Assembly (NCBI RefSeq): GCF_013386825.1
Contig: NZ_JACARC010000027.1
Location: 1-64,000 of the forward strand
Direction: 5' to 3'
Length of the DNA stretch: 64,000 nt
Source: Pseudomonas sp. IPO3778
GTDB lineage: Bacteria; Pseudomonadota; Gammaproteobacteria; Pseudomonadales; Pseudomonadaceae
Made by a program: the position numbers and the translations under genes. Below the pieces are notes generated by a model. The model searched no databases. It saw nothing but the letters and a program-made list of their open reading frames with translations, and was not told the DNA's origin. Below are positions 31,038 to 40,109 of the stretch, one piece after another. Numbering within the stretch: position 1 is the first letter of the stretch; the number at the start of each line of letters is the position of its first letter.

Positions 31038-31251
31038 TCAAACGATCAATGCCTTACAACCGACATTCACCGCATACAAACTTGAGTGGGCTATGTGAAG
31101 CTTGCCTCTACTCTATCTCATTGAAAACATTGAAGTTTTTAATGCTTCAGTGCGTTCGATGGGCGCAATTATGTACTCATTTGCCAGGGCTTGCAACCCC
31201 TTGATTTCAAAAAATATTCTCTCAAGGGGCGGCGATTCCCGCTGGGCTACC

Positions 31252-33549
31252 CTACCGTCCGGCTTCCTCCTTGTCACGGATAACCTGCAAATGGTACTGC
31301 GGGTCGGCCTTGATCTGCTGTTCGGTAAACGGCAGCGGGCTGAGTTTTTTCTCGGAGAACGCCTGGGTCTGGTCCTTGAAGTATTTCGACGCCGGGTCGC
31401 TGGACAGGGAGAACGCCAGCACGCCTTCGGCACGCGGGCCTTTTTCGTCGAACGTGACGATCTGCAAGTAGCTGCTGCCGCTGACCACTTCGCGCTCGCC
31501 ATCGGCACGGGGCACGCTTTGCATGGCGTTGTACACGCCCAGCTCTTGGGGGCCGCCATGGATCGGTGTTTGTCCCGAGACCTGGATGTCACCCCAGCGG
31601 CTGTCGGCGGTCAGCCCTCGTTTGGTAACGTCGGCGGCTGAGGCAAGCATCGCCTCGCGCAGTGCCTTGGCCACCCCTGCCCGTTCAATTGCCAGCCCAC
31701 GGGGCGTGGTCAGCGGTTGCGCCGGGTCGAAGCCCACCTTCCAAGCGTCGGGTGCCTGCGCCAGTTGCTGCGCGAGGTTGATGAAGTGCACCAGGCCCAG
31801 GCCGCTGTCGAGGTTGGCGCGCTGGTCCCAGTTTTTCAGGCTGTCACACACCGATTTCACGGCAGCGTCGGCACCTTCACAGAATTTCAGCAGGTCGGGC
31901 ATGACCTGGCTGGCGAGGTACACCTGGTTGTCCATGACCATGTTCTGCAAGTCGGCGATTTGGATCGGCTGTTTGTCGAGTGCCTGCAAGCGCTGCAATG
32001 CAAAGCGGGCACGCGGACCCAGGCCGATCCTGTCCTGGCTGATGACCGGTGAGAAACCCGTCAGCGGCGCCTTGGGGTTGACCAGCCACGCCGAGTCGTT
32101 GGAGTGCTGCACGTAGTCAGTGCGCTCCAGCTGCGGCAGTTGATCGGCCGGGAAGATGCCGGCCTGGGCGGCACGCGGGTCCACGTCCCAGGCGCAGGCG
32201 CTGCGGGAGCCGTCGAGCATGATGAACTGCAGGCCGACCCGCGGGTCGCTGCACTGCGCGAGTTTTTTCGCGCTGACGTTGGGCACCACCGACAGGTTCA
32301 TGTACAGGCTCTGGCCCTGGTCGTCCGCTGCCAGGGTGTTGACCCACGGAATGCCTTGCAGGGTGTGCACCGAGGTTTGCAGTTCCTTGAGGTTTGCGGC
32401 GCGGTTCATCGCGTACCACTGTTGCAGCACCCGGTCGTTGCCCAGGTTGGCGTCCCGCAGGCTGAAGGCATATTGGTTGTCCCAGTCCAGCTTGCCCGGC
32501 CATTGCACCACCGGGCCGAACTGCGAGCTGTAGACCGTGCGGGACTCGTCCCGGGTGCTGCCGTCGGCGGCTTTCACCGTTACCTTGACGCTGGTTCTAT
32601 CCATGGGCACGGACTTGCCATCCAGCAGATAGCGGGTCGGGTCCTTCGGGTCCAGGGTCAGGCGGTACAGGGTGAAGTGTTTGGACGTATCAACGGTGTG
32701 GGTCCAGGCCACGTGCTGGTTGAAGCCGATATTGATCACCGGCAGGCCCGGCAAGGCGGCGCCCATCACATCCAGCTGGCCGGGAATGGTCAGGTGCATC
32801 TCGTAGAAACGCATGCCGCCCACCCACGGAAAATGCGGATTGGCCAGCAGCATGCCGCGACCATTGAACGAACGGTCACGGCCCACTGCCACGGCGTTGC
32901 TGCCACGGTCCAGGGCGAAACGCTGCTGGTTGGCAGCGGCGACTTCAAACGCCGTGGCATCCCGTTGAGCGACGGCGTTCGGCGGCGTGGCGCCCACCAA
33001 GGCCTCGGCAAACTGCCCGACGCCACCTTCCACCAGCAGCCGACGGGTCAGCTTGACCAGGTCTTCAGCCGTGATCGGCCGTACCCAGGCCGCCTGGCAC
33101 TGCGCCGGCAAGCCCTGGGCGGTACGCTCCTTGAGGTAACGGTTGTAGCCGGCCACATACCCTTCAATGCGCTGCTGCATCGCTGGGGTTTGGGCCTTCC
33201 AGAATGCGGCAACCGCTTCAGGCGTGTTCAACCAGGTGAAGAATACGTCGTTGGTCAGGTTGTTGCGCCCTTCCAGGGTCGCCTGCTCGGGCCCAAAGTA
33301 CCTGGCGCGCTCGCCGTTGACCGTCACCACTTCGTTGGCCAACAGGCACAGGTTGTCCTGGGCATAAGCGTAACCGATGCCAAATCCCAGCCCGCGCTCA
33401 TCATTGGCCCGGATATGAGGGACACCAAAACCGGTGCGGCGGATCTCGGCCGAGGCCTGTTGCTCCTGCACCCGCGCCGTGGCCGAAAGACTCAGCCCCA
33501 GCAACACCCCCGCCACGCCCACCCTGAACAACCGATTGGAAATAATCAC
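31252..33549 (-). CDS. pvdQ: Acyl-homoserine-lactone / pyoverdine acylase PvdQ
   Basis: 765 residues, close to the 762 of P. aeruginosa PvdQ, and similar along its length: IRRTGFGVPHIRANDERGLG, LLVEGGVGQFAEALV, and the nucleophile RGSNAVAVG with Ser217 as the first residue of the beta chain after autoproteolysis. A signal peptide (to ATA-R) sends it to the periplasm. PvdQ removes the fatty-acyl tail of the pyoverdine precursor and also cleaves long-chain AHL signals. It diverges from the PA2384-type regulator, the same neighbour as in P. aeruginosa. A candidate PvdS box lies upstream. Confidence 0.95.
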   Translation of the reverse strand: MIISNRLFRVGVAGVLLGLSLSATARVQEQQASAEIRRTGFGVPHIRANDERGLGFGIGYAYAQDNLCLLANEVVTVNGERARYFGPEQATLEGRNNLTNDVFFTWLNTPEAVAAFWKAQTPAMQQRIEGYVAGYNRYLKERTAQGLPAQCQAAWVRPITAEDLVKLTRRLLVEGGVGQFAEALVGATPPNAVAQRDATAFEVAAANQQRFALDRGSNAVAVGRDRSFNGRGMLLANPHFPWVGGMRFYEMHLTIPGQLDVMGAALPGLPVINIGFNQHVAWTHTVDTSKHFTLYRLTLDPKDPTRYLLDGKSVPMDRTSVKVTVKAADGSTRDESRTVYSSQFGPVVQWPGKLDWDNQYAFSLRDANLGNDRVLQQWYAMNRAANLKELQTSVHTLQGIPWVNTLAADDQGQSLYMNLSVVPNVSAKKLAQCSDPRVGLQFIMLDGSRSACAWDVDPRAAQAGIFPADQLPQLERTDYVQHSNDSAWLVNPKAPLTGFSPVISQDRIGLGPRARFALQRLQALDKQPIQIADLQNMVMDNQVYLASQVMPDLLKFCEGADAAVKSVCDSLKNWDQRANLDSGLGLVHFINLAQQLAQAPDAWKVGFDPAQPLTTPRGLAIERAGVAKALREAMLASAADVTKRGLTADSRWGDIQVSGQTPIHGGPQELGVYNAMQSVPRADGEREVVSGSSYLQIVTFDEKGPRAEGVLAFSLSSDPASKYFKDQTQAFSEKKLSPLPFTEQQIKADPQYHLQVIRDKEEAGR

Positions 33550-33612
33550 GCAGACTCCACAGCCAAATTAAACACCCCGACGAGTAACAGCTTCGCCAAC
33601 ACCTCAGTTAAG

Positions 33613-33635
33613 ACGTAAATACCGGGAATAATTTA
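33613..33635 (-). promoter_or_regulatory. Candidate iron-starvation (PvdS) promoter for pvdQ
   Basis: On the minus strand, TAAAT (33631-33635) and CGT (33613-33615) are separated by 15 bases, with a CCC inside the spacer. This resembles the PvdS iron-starvation box, whose usual spacing is 16-17, so it is one base short. It lies about 65 bases upstream of pvdQ. Confidence 0.4.
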
Positions 33636-33791
33636 GCAACCACAGGCGTTTATTCGGACAGGTCGGTATGTCTCCTGGGTGTTACCGACAAAATTTCTAC
33701 ATCCCGCGCTTCATGATTTCGGCTGCTCGTACGTCTTATTAACTAAGAGCGCCATCATTTTCCTGATCAGGCTCTGATAAGGAGTTTTTGC

Positions 33792-34169
33792 ATGTACAAC
33801 CCGCAACTGCCCACGGAAGGACACTCATCCATGCATGACGCAGGTTTCGCCACCGGCAACCAGGCGTTCGGCAAGGCGCCGGAACATGGCAACCAGCGCA
33901 TCCGTCATTTGCTCAAGTGCTTTGGCCTGCGCACCAGCCTGATCCGGCTGAAGGTCATCGACGCCCTGCTGACCGCCGCCGACAACCAGCGCACCCTTGG
34001 GGTACGGGGCGTGCACAGCCACTTGCTGGAACTGGGCATCCCGTTGTCGTTTCTCAGCGTGCGCGAGGTGCTCAAGCGCCTGTGCACCGAAGGCGTGATC
34101 ACCCTCAACGCCGACAAGAGCTACAGCCTGCACGAGCAGGCTGCCAAAGTCCTGGAAGGCCGGGCCTGA
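33792..34169 (+). CDS. PA2384-type iron-responsive winged-helix regulator
   Basis: 125 residues, AAGGAG before ATG 33792. It resembles the DNA-binding half of Fur (IRHLLKCFGLRTSLIRLKVI, VRGVHSHLLELGIPLSFLSV, EVLKRLCTEGVI) but lacks Fur's C-terminal metal-binding and dimerisation domain. Its position beside pvdQ matches P. aeruginosa PA2384, described as an iron-starvation-responsive regulator. It probably adjusts iron-limitation genes; binding sites are not known from this sequence. Confidence 0.8.
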   Translation: MYNPQLPTEGHSSMHDAGFATGNQAFGKAPEHGNQRIRHLLKCFGLRTSLIRLKVIDALLTAADNQRTLGVRGVHSHLLELGIPLSFLSVREVLKRLCTEGVITLNADKSYSLHEQAAKVLEGRA

Positions 34170-34170
34170 C

Positions 34171-34365
34171 TCAGAGGTTGGGCTTGACCTTGCGGCGCAT
34201 CACCCCGTTGATCACCACCACGGTCACCGCCACGGCAATGGCGATGTACTGGAACGTTTTTTCACTGATCATCCCGTTGTTCTGCAGGTAGGACAGGCCA
34301 AACATCGTCCCCAGCACCACCAGGGAGATCAGAATCGAGTATTTCAAACGTTGCTTTTGGGTCAT
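34171..34365 (-). CDS. Small two-helix membrane protein
   Basis: 64 residues. Segments KYSILISLVVLGTMFGLSYL and FQYIAIAVAVTVVVINGVM are membrane helices, flanked by basic residues (MTQKQR, MRRKVK). It ends one base from the convergent PA2384-type gene. Function unknown. Confidence 0.7.
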   Translation of the reverse strand: MTQKQRLKYSILISLVVLGTMFGLSYLQNNGMISEKTFQYIAIAVAVTVVVINGVMRRKVKPNL

Positions 34366-34538
34366 GACGGGTTCCTGAAGCTAAAAAATTGTATCCACTT
34401 TGTATCGACTACCACACCAAGCGCATACCCAGTGGCGGGGATGGAATGGGGTCGGCGGGGTCTCATGTTACAGGCGATGAAAAACTTTGGCTTGTCCAAC
34501 GCCTGATTGAACCTGTGAGTACCCTAGAGGATTTGGAA

Positions 34539-34676
34539 ATGCTTCGTCGAATCACACTGCTGATTCCCTTGCTGATCATGCTGAGCATGAGTGGCTGCAT
34601 TATTTTCCCCCACGGCGGTGGCGGGTGGCATGACCATCGCTACTACGGCGGCGGGCCGGGGTATTACCATCGCTGA
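34539..34676 (+). CDS. 45-residue lipoprotein
   Basis: Starts at ATG 34539 behind AGAGGA; the longer ORF upstream has no ribosome site. Signal MLRRITLLIPLLIMLSMSGC ends in a lipobox with the Cys at residue 20. The short mature part is Gly/His/Tyr-rich (HGGGGWHDHRYYGGGPGYYH), a form common to small Pseudomonas lipoproteins and possibly metal-binding. Role unknown. Confidence 0.7.
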   Translation: MLRRITLLIPLLIMLSMSGCIIFPHGGGGWHDHRYYGGGPGYYHR

Positions 34677-34824
34677 TCGGTCATTCATACAATTGCTGAC
34701 AACTTGAACACCCTATAAGCGGAGCCATGCTCCCTGTTTCCGACACTCAGCAAGAGCGTCCAGGAAGCAGGGAGGTGTTCCTGACAGGCGCACTCCGAAA
34801 TGAACGTGCCCACAGGTGTTCACG

Positions 34825-37800
34825 ATGACTTCGACAGTCAGCAACTCCCTATTTGCCTCCACCGCTTATCCGTCATTCTCCCCTGATCCGATCCCCCTTC
34901 CTGACACCCCGTCCTACGCTGATGAGGCATTGCAACCCGCAACGGACCTTGAGGATCCAGCGGCTGATGCGCCAGTTTCCTCCCAACCGTTAAACAGCAC
35001 GGCCCAGGCGCGGACAACGGTGGCACCTTTACAGTCCCATCCCTGGGGTGATTGGGGGGGTGGTTTGTCCTGGCCCATCCCCTTGAGCGCACCTCAACAA
35101 AACACCTTGCTGGCGGCCGCCAGTGTGCAGGCCGGCAGCGAGACGATCCTGGAGTATTTGAACAACCCTTTGCCGCTGGCTGACGACGTATCAGACGATC
35201 CAGTCAAAACCCTGGAAAGCATCGTCAGGTCCAGCCGTGGCCAAGCGTTGGGAGAGGCGTTGCAAACACAGCTTGAGGGTGTTTCGACCGATAGCAGCGT
35301 GAACGATTACACGCTCGCAGCCATCAACCTGATGCTGGACCGGGAATCCATCACCCAGCCCCATCGAAACCACGTGGCCGGCTTTGACCTCGCGCAAAAG
35401 CAATATTGGGGCAAACCCACCTCGGAAATTGTCGCCGGGCTGCGCCAGCACCTGACTGACACCGGCAAAACCTCAGCCGCTTACGCCGCCCTGGGCGCTC
35501 ATCTGTTGCTGATGCGGGCGGCCCCGCAATTGTTGATCAAGGGCATTCCCGACAGCGTGGTATACGGCAGCCAGGCCTGGGCCAACCTGTGCATCGCAGC
35601 GGCGGCCATCGAAGCCGAGTCTCCCGGCAGGGTGGCAAACATGACCTTTGCCGAGGTCATGATCACGGCTGACACCAGCAGCACCGCCCCCGAGTCCGCT
35701 CAAACAGCCGCGCTGTTGGACTGGGCCGTCGTCAACGGCCTGCTGACGGCGAAAGACGACGCGCTCTACGACAAAGCCGACATTGATAACGCCGTGGAAG
35801 CGTTCAATTTCCAATTGGACAAACTGAAACACGCATCCAGCCTGCTGAACGCCCCCATACCCACCCGTAAGCAAATTGCGCTGGACCTGCTCAAGGAAAA
35901 ATTTGGCGAAGGTGTTTCTTTTGAGTCGAAGGTTTTTTTCGAGCCCCATAGAACGAACGACCGAATGTTCCGGCCTCGGGGCCCTTACTCGATGCTGGAC
36001 TTCACCCTGCAGGGCGAGAAAATACGGGCATCAGACTGGCGGGTCATACAGGGCGCGCACGGCGTCGACCTTGGGGCCTTTGCGGCCTTCACCCAAGGCC
36101 CGGATTTCAACGTCGCGGACACGTTCGACAAAGCAATCACGCAGACAATAAGTGATTATAAAACCGTCAAAAAATATTCCATCCTGAAGACCCTTGTCGA
36201 CTTTTTCCCAGCAGACAAAAACAACCTGCTAAAGGGCGAATTGAAGTTCTATAAAGAAAACTCGTACAGGGTCAGCTTAATCCCCTTCGTTGGAGACACA
36301 CTGTTCCATACGAGCGAAAAAATACGGGTCACCACGAACACACAGGGCGTCCCATCCACCTATGAGTTCGACACCGGAAACAATACCCTCAAAAAAATAA
36401 ACAACGACATCATCACGCGCCCGGACCAAACCGTTTCCAATGAAGTCACCCGAATAGAAGAGTTCTTCAGCTTCGACGCCAAGCGGGAGTACGTAAAACA
36501 GGAGAACCCACTCGAAGCCTCTAACCCCAACCTGTTCCAAAACGAACGGGCGCACTACCTCGCAGACTCGATCGTCGAGGCCCTCAACCCCGAATCCATA
36601 AGGCAGCACGCCACCGGAAGTACCCCGGACGAGCAAAGACGGAGGGTTGAAAAGACCCTCGGCAATTTTTTTCTCGATCTGATTCCCCTCCGGTCGGCCA
36701 TCGTCAACTTGCGTAATGGCAACTATAAAGACGGGCTCACCGACCTGGCATTTGATGCCTTCGGCTTCCTGACTGCGGGGGTGGGCGTTGCCGCAACGGG
36801 CGCAAAGGTACTGGGCACTGCAGGCACCGCCGTGAACAAGGCGCTCAAGCTAAGCAAGATTTTCGGGGTTGCCGCCCTCGGCGAACTCAACCCCCTGAGC
36901 GGCCTTGGTGACTGGGTGACAGGCGCCGCAAAGCTCGCCCTCAACACCACAAGCGCCGCCGGCCCAGGCTTGAAAACACTCAAGGGCACAGCCAGCCCCA
37001 CTGAGCTTATCGCAGCCGGCAACCGCTATGAGGCGGCCGCCACCGGTACATTCAAGGTGGGTGAACGGACGGTCGAAGGCAGCGCAGTGCAGCTTGACGG
37101 CAAATGGTATGCCTTTGACGCGCACAAAGGCCAAGCGTACGGCAGCCCCCTCCAGGTGTTCGACCCGGCCGACACCCTGGGGCCCTCCCCGAATGCCTAT
37201 GCCTCCCTGAGCCGTGGCGCTCACCGGTTTAACCCGATAACCACCATCAGTCGTCCACCGCGTGTCAGGAAGCCATTACCCGTCGGTCCCTATGCGGAAA
37301 GCATGAAAGGGAAACTGGAGATCGACCATTTCAAGCCAGACACCCGCCAGGCAACCCTGGACAAGTTTCAGGCCGAGATGAAGGATTATTACGATGCAGT
37401 CAACGCAGGCGGCCTTCCTCCTCGCCCTCAGATCCCCAACGTTCCCGTCCCGCTCCCGGCGGCCGACCTGATCACAGAAGCGCTTAAAGCGTCAAACGGC
37501 GTGGTATTTGGAGAGTTTCACTCACAGATGGCCAGCTTCAAGCTGCTCTACGACAACGTCACCACGCTGAGGAACCAAGGCGTAAAAAAGGTCTACTTCG
37601 AGGGCTATATCGACATGCCAGGTGGCGCCAGGGACGACGGTATTGGCATGCTGGGAACAACCGGCGTTCCTCGTACCCACCCGACGCTGGCAGAACTCAA
37701 GCACCGACTGAACGCTGAGGGCATAGAACTATTGCCCATTGATCACTATTACCTGACCCGCCACAAACATGAAAAGTCCCGCGGCATCACCCAGTCAGGG

Positions 37801-38094
37801 GTCAACTCCGAACAGCGGCTAAAGGAGTTCAACTACTATGCCGCCGAAACCATCCAGGCCACGTCCGGCACCGAAAAGTGGGTTGCACTGGTGGGGCATG
37901 CCCACATGAACACCTCCGAAGGCGTCCCCGGCCTGGCGGAACTGACGGAAGGCATCGGCATCGGAATTTTTAACGACAAGAACAGGACCCACGGCAGTAT
38001 CGGGCTTAAAGCAAAAAGCCATATCCCAGACCCGAACAAACCACTGCAACCCAACGACCTGCCCGGCGACCTGCAGATCTACGTCAAGCCCTGA
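34825..38094 (+). CDS. Large toxin-like protein with ChaN/EreA-like C-terminal domain
   Basis: 1,089 residues from ATG 34825 (AGGTG upstream; GTG at 34816 is possible). There is no classical signal peptide. The N-terminal ~600 residues are of unknown fold and fit the large 'membrane-targeted effector' or dermonecrotic-toxin-like proteins of Pseudomonas. A hydrophobic Ala/Gly-rich stretch at ~640-690 (FDAFGFLTAGVGVAATGAKV) could insert in membranes. The C-terminal ~200 residues show the ChaN/EreA/TIKI pattern: GEFH with Glu897 and His899, and VGHAHMN with His1025 and His1027. In this superfamily these residues bind metal or act in hydrolysis. No immunity gene or secretion marker is adjacent. 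A contact- or secretion-dependent toxin is inferred. Confidence 0.7.
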   Translation: MTSTVSNSLFASTAYPSFSPDPIPLPDTPSYADEALQPATDLEDPAADAPVSSQPLNSTAQARTTVAPLQSHPWGDWGGGLSWPIPLSAPQQNTLLAAASVQAGSETILEYLNNPLPLADDVSDDPVKTLESIVRSSRGQALGEALQTQLEGVSTDSSVNDYTLAAINLMLDRESITQPHRNHVAGFDLAQKQYWGKPTSEIVAGLRQHLTDTGKTSAAYAALGAHLLLMRAAPQLLIKGIPDSVVYGSQAWANLCIAAAAIEAESPGRVANMTFAEVMITADTSSTAPESAQTAALLDWAVVNGLLTAKDDALYDKADIDNAVEAFNFQLDKLKHASSLLNAPIPTRKQIALDLLKEKFGEGVSFESKVFFEPHRTNDRMFRPRGPYSMLDFTLQGEKIRASDWRVIQGAHGVDLGAFAAFTQGPDFNVADTFDKAITQTISDYKTVKKYSILKTLVDFFPADKNNLLKGELKFYKENSYRVSLIPFVGDTLFHTSEKIRVTTNTQGVPSTYEFDTGNNTLKKINNDIITRPDQTVSNEVTRIEEFFSFDAKREYVKQENPLEASNPNLFQNERAHYLADSIVEALNPESIRQHATGSTPDEQRRRVEKTLGNFFLDLIPLRSAIVNLRNGNYKDGLTDLAFDAFGFLTAGVGVAATGAKVLGTAGTAVNKALKLSKIFGVAALGELNPLSGLGDWVTGAAKLALNTTSAAGPGLKTLKGTASPTELIAAGNRYEAAATGTFKVGERTVEGSAVQLDGKWYAFDAHKGQAYGSPLQVFDPADTLGPSPNAYASLSRGAHRFNPITTISRPPRVRKPLPVGPYAESMKGKLEIDHFKPDTRQATLDKFQAEMKDYYDAVNAGGLPPRPQIPNVPVPLPAADLITEALKASNGVVFGEFHSQMASFKLLYDNVTTLRNQGVKKVYFEGYIDMPGGARDDGIGMLGTTGVPRTHPTLAELKHRLNAEGIELLPIDHYYLTRHKHEKSRGITQSGVNSEQRLKEFNYYAAETIQATSGTEKWVALVGHAHMNTSEGVPGLAELTEGIGIGIFNDKNRTHGSIGLKAKSHIPDPNKPLQPNDLPGDLQIYVKP

Positions 38095-38100
38095 GTCCAT

Positions 38101-38133
38101 CGCCAGGGCCCGAAGAACCTCCGGGCCCTGGCG
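38101..38133. terminator. Perfect 12-base hairpin between convergent genes
   Basis: Arms at 38101-38112 and 38122-38133 are exact inverted repeats (CGCCAGGGCCCG type) around a 9-base loop, between the toxin-like gene and the ABC permease. There is no T tail, so it would act as a barrier or processing hairpin rather than a strong intrinsic terminator. Confidence 0.5.
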
Positions 38134-38142
38134 AGAGGGGCC

Positions 38143-38913
38143 CTACCCCCCATGCACCCAACGCTGGTGCAACCACCGCGCAAACGCATCCAGGGCAAAG
38201 CCCAGCAAGCCAATCAGCAGCACCATCGCCATCAGCTCCGAGTAGGCCAGCCGGTCACGGGTGTCGAGGATGTAATAGCCCAGCCCTGCGCTGACCCCAA
38301 GCATTTCGCACGGCACCAGCACAATCCACAGAATGCCGATGGCCAGGCGCACGCCGGTCAGCACGTGCCCCATCACCCCGGGAATAATCACCCGGCGCAA
38401 GGTTTCCCAGCGCGTGGCGCTCAGGCTTTTGCTCAGTTGCAGCCAGCGTGGGTCAAGCTGGCGTACGCCCGCCGCCGTATTCAGCAAAATCGGCCACACC
38501 GCCGCAAACGCCAGCAGGAAGTAGATCGGCTGGTCGCCCACGCCCATCAACATCACCACGATAGGCATCCATGACAGCGGCGAGATCATCCGCAAAAACT
38601 GGAAGGCCGGCGTGGTCGCCGCCTCCAGCTTGCGCGAACTGCCCACCAGCAAGCCCAGCGGCACGCCAATCAGCAACGCGAGAAACAGCCCGACGAAGAT
38701 TCGCTTCAGGCTCACGGCGATGTTCAGGTACAGCTCGCTGCGCCCCAGCAATTCCCACAGGCTCGCGAAGGTCGCCGACAGTGAAAACCGTGCAGACAAA
38801 CCGTCTGCACTGCCAAACACCTTGACCCCCAACCACCAGAGCACCAACAAGCCAGCCAGCCCGCTCAAGCCGAGCAGCCAGCCCGGCAACCCCAAGGTTT
38901 TGCCGTTGTTCAA
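38143..38913 (-). CDS. ABC transporter permease, SsuC/NrtB type
   Basis: 256 residues, six or so membrane helices and the cytoplasmic EAA-type loop (SKSLSATRWETLRRVIIPGV, with the conserved Gly replaced in part). It forms the inner-membrane channel of the importer with the ATPase (40096) and binding protein (38910). Its ATG overlaps the binding-protein stop (ATGA). It is last in the operon. Family members import nitrate, taurine or sulfonates; the substrate here is not known. Confidence 0.88.
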   Translation of the reverse strand: MNNGKTLGLPGWLLGLSGLAGLLVLWWLGVKVFGSADGLSARFSLSATFASLWELLGRSELYLNIAVSLKRIFVGLFLALLIGVPLGLLVGSSRKLEAATTPAFQFLRMISPLSWMPIVVMLMGVGDQPIYFLLAFAAVWPILLNTAAGVRQLDPRWLQLSKSLSATRWETLRRVIIPGVMGHVLTGVRLAIGILWIVLVPCEMLGVSAGLGYYILDTRDRLAYSELMAMVLLIGLLGFALDAFARWLHQRWVHGG

Positions 38914-40109
38914 ACGCCAATCTCCTCGTGCCGCTCAAAGCCTTCCGGCAAGCCGAAGGTCTTCATGCCGCCTACCGCCGCGATCGCATTACGCACGAAG
39001 CGGTCGTCCACCAGGTCTTTGGCGACGAAGGCCGGATCCAGGTCGGCGAGGAATTTCTTGTCGCCCTCGATCAGCGTGTCTTTCAGGCGGCGCACCAGTT
39101 CTTCGGTGTAGCTGGGGAACGGGTACGGTTGGAAATCGATGCGGTGCTCGTCCCAGTTGGCGTGCTGGATCGCGCCGTCGGCGAGGTAGGCTGCACGGTC
39201 GCTGGCCGCTGGAGCCAGGACTTTACGCAGCACCGGCTCGGCGTGCGGGGTGTAGCGGTTTTCGCCGTCTTTGGACAGCAGCTTCACCGCCTCTTCGCGG
39301 TTGTCGCGGGTCCAGACCTGGGCCTTGACGATGGCATTCACCACCTTCTGCGACCATTCCGGGCGGTTCGTCAGGTCGTGCTCGTGCATGAACACCACGC
39401 AGCACGCGTGGTTGCGCCACACGTCGCCGGTAAAGCGCTGCACGCGGCCTACGTTGAGGTTTTCGGCCAGGGCGTTGAACGGCTCGGCAACGATGTAGCC
39501 GTCAATGCGCTTGCTGGCCAGGGCCGGCGGCATGTCGGAAGGCGGCAACACGATCAGGTTGACTTCATTGGCGGCAATCGCGCTGCCGGCGGCACGCGCC
39601 ACCGGGGTCAGGCCGTTGTCGCGGAACAACTGCTGCACCACCACGTTGTGGATCGAGTACCAGAAAGGAATGGCCACCGACTTGCCGCCCAATTGCTTCA
39701 CGTCGGTAATGCCCGGGGACACGGTCAAACCCGAGCCGCCCACATGGTTCCAGGCCACAACCTTGGCCGGCACCTTGCTGCCATAGCGTGCCCACACGGT
39801 CATCGGCGACAGCAAGTGAATCACGTTGACCTGGCCCGAGATAAACGCCTCGATCACCTGGGCCCAACTGCGCAACAGCACCGGGCGTTCGGCCTTGATG
39901 CCTTCGGCTTCGAACAGGCCATTGTTGTGGGCCACCAGCAGCGGCGTGGCATCGGTGATCGGCAAGTAGCCGATGCGTACCGGCGCGTCCGGCTCACTGG
40001 CCGCCCGGGCCTGCAAACTGCTGAGCAGTGGCAAGGCCCCGGCGGCACTGAGCACGGCCGAGAGTTTGAGAAAGTCACGGCGCGAGTGAGTGAGGTCATC
40101 CAGACACAT
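38910..40109 (-). CDS. ABC substrate-binding protein, NrtA/CmpA type, Tat-exported
   Basis: 399 residues from ATG 40109 (GGAG upstream). Twin-arginine signal SRRDFLKLSAVLSAAGALPL. The mature start VRIGYLPITDATPLLVAHNN and the LLRSWAQVIEAFISGQVNVI block are those of the NrtA/SsuA group that bind nitrate, bicarbonate or sulfonates. Tat export implies folding before export, perhaps with a bound cofactor or ligand. Coupled to the permease; overlaps the ATPase gene by 14 bases. Confidence 0.88.
   Translation of the reverse strand: MCLDDLTHSRRDFLKLSAVLSAAGALPLLSSLQARAASEPDAPVRIGYLPITDATPLLVAHNNGLFEAEGIKAERPVLLRSWAQVIEAFISGQVNVIHLLSPMTVWARYGSKVPAKVVAWNHVGGSGLTVSPGITDVKQLGGKSVAIPFWYSIHNVVVQQLFRDNGLTPVARAAGSAIAANEVNLIVLPPSDMPPALASKRIDGYIVAEPFNALAENLNVGRVQRFTGDVWRNHACCVVFMHEHDLTNRPEWSQKVVNAIVKAQVWTRDNREEAVKLLSKDGENRYTPHAEPVLRKVLAPAASDRAAYLADGAIQHANWDEHRIDFQPYPFPSYTEELVRRLKDTLIEGDKKFLADLDPAFVAKDLVDDRFVRNAIAAVGGMKTFGLPEGFERHEEIGV

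Noticed and set aside
32104-33618. Long plus-strand ORF of 504 codons opposite pvdQ
   Set aside because: A shadow of the high-GC pvdQ coding strand; His/Gly/Arg-rich composition with no domain and no ribosome site.
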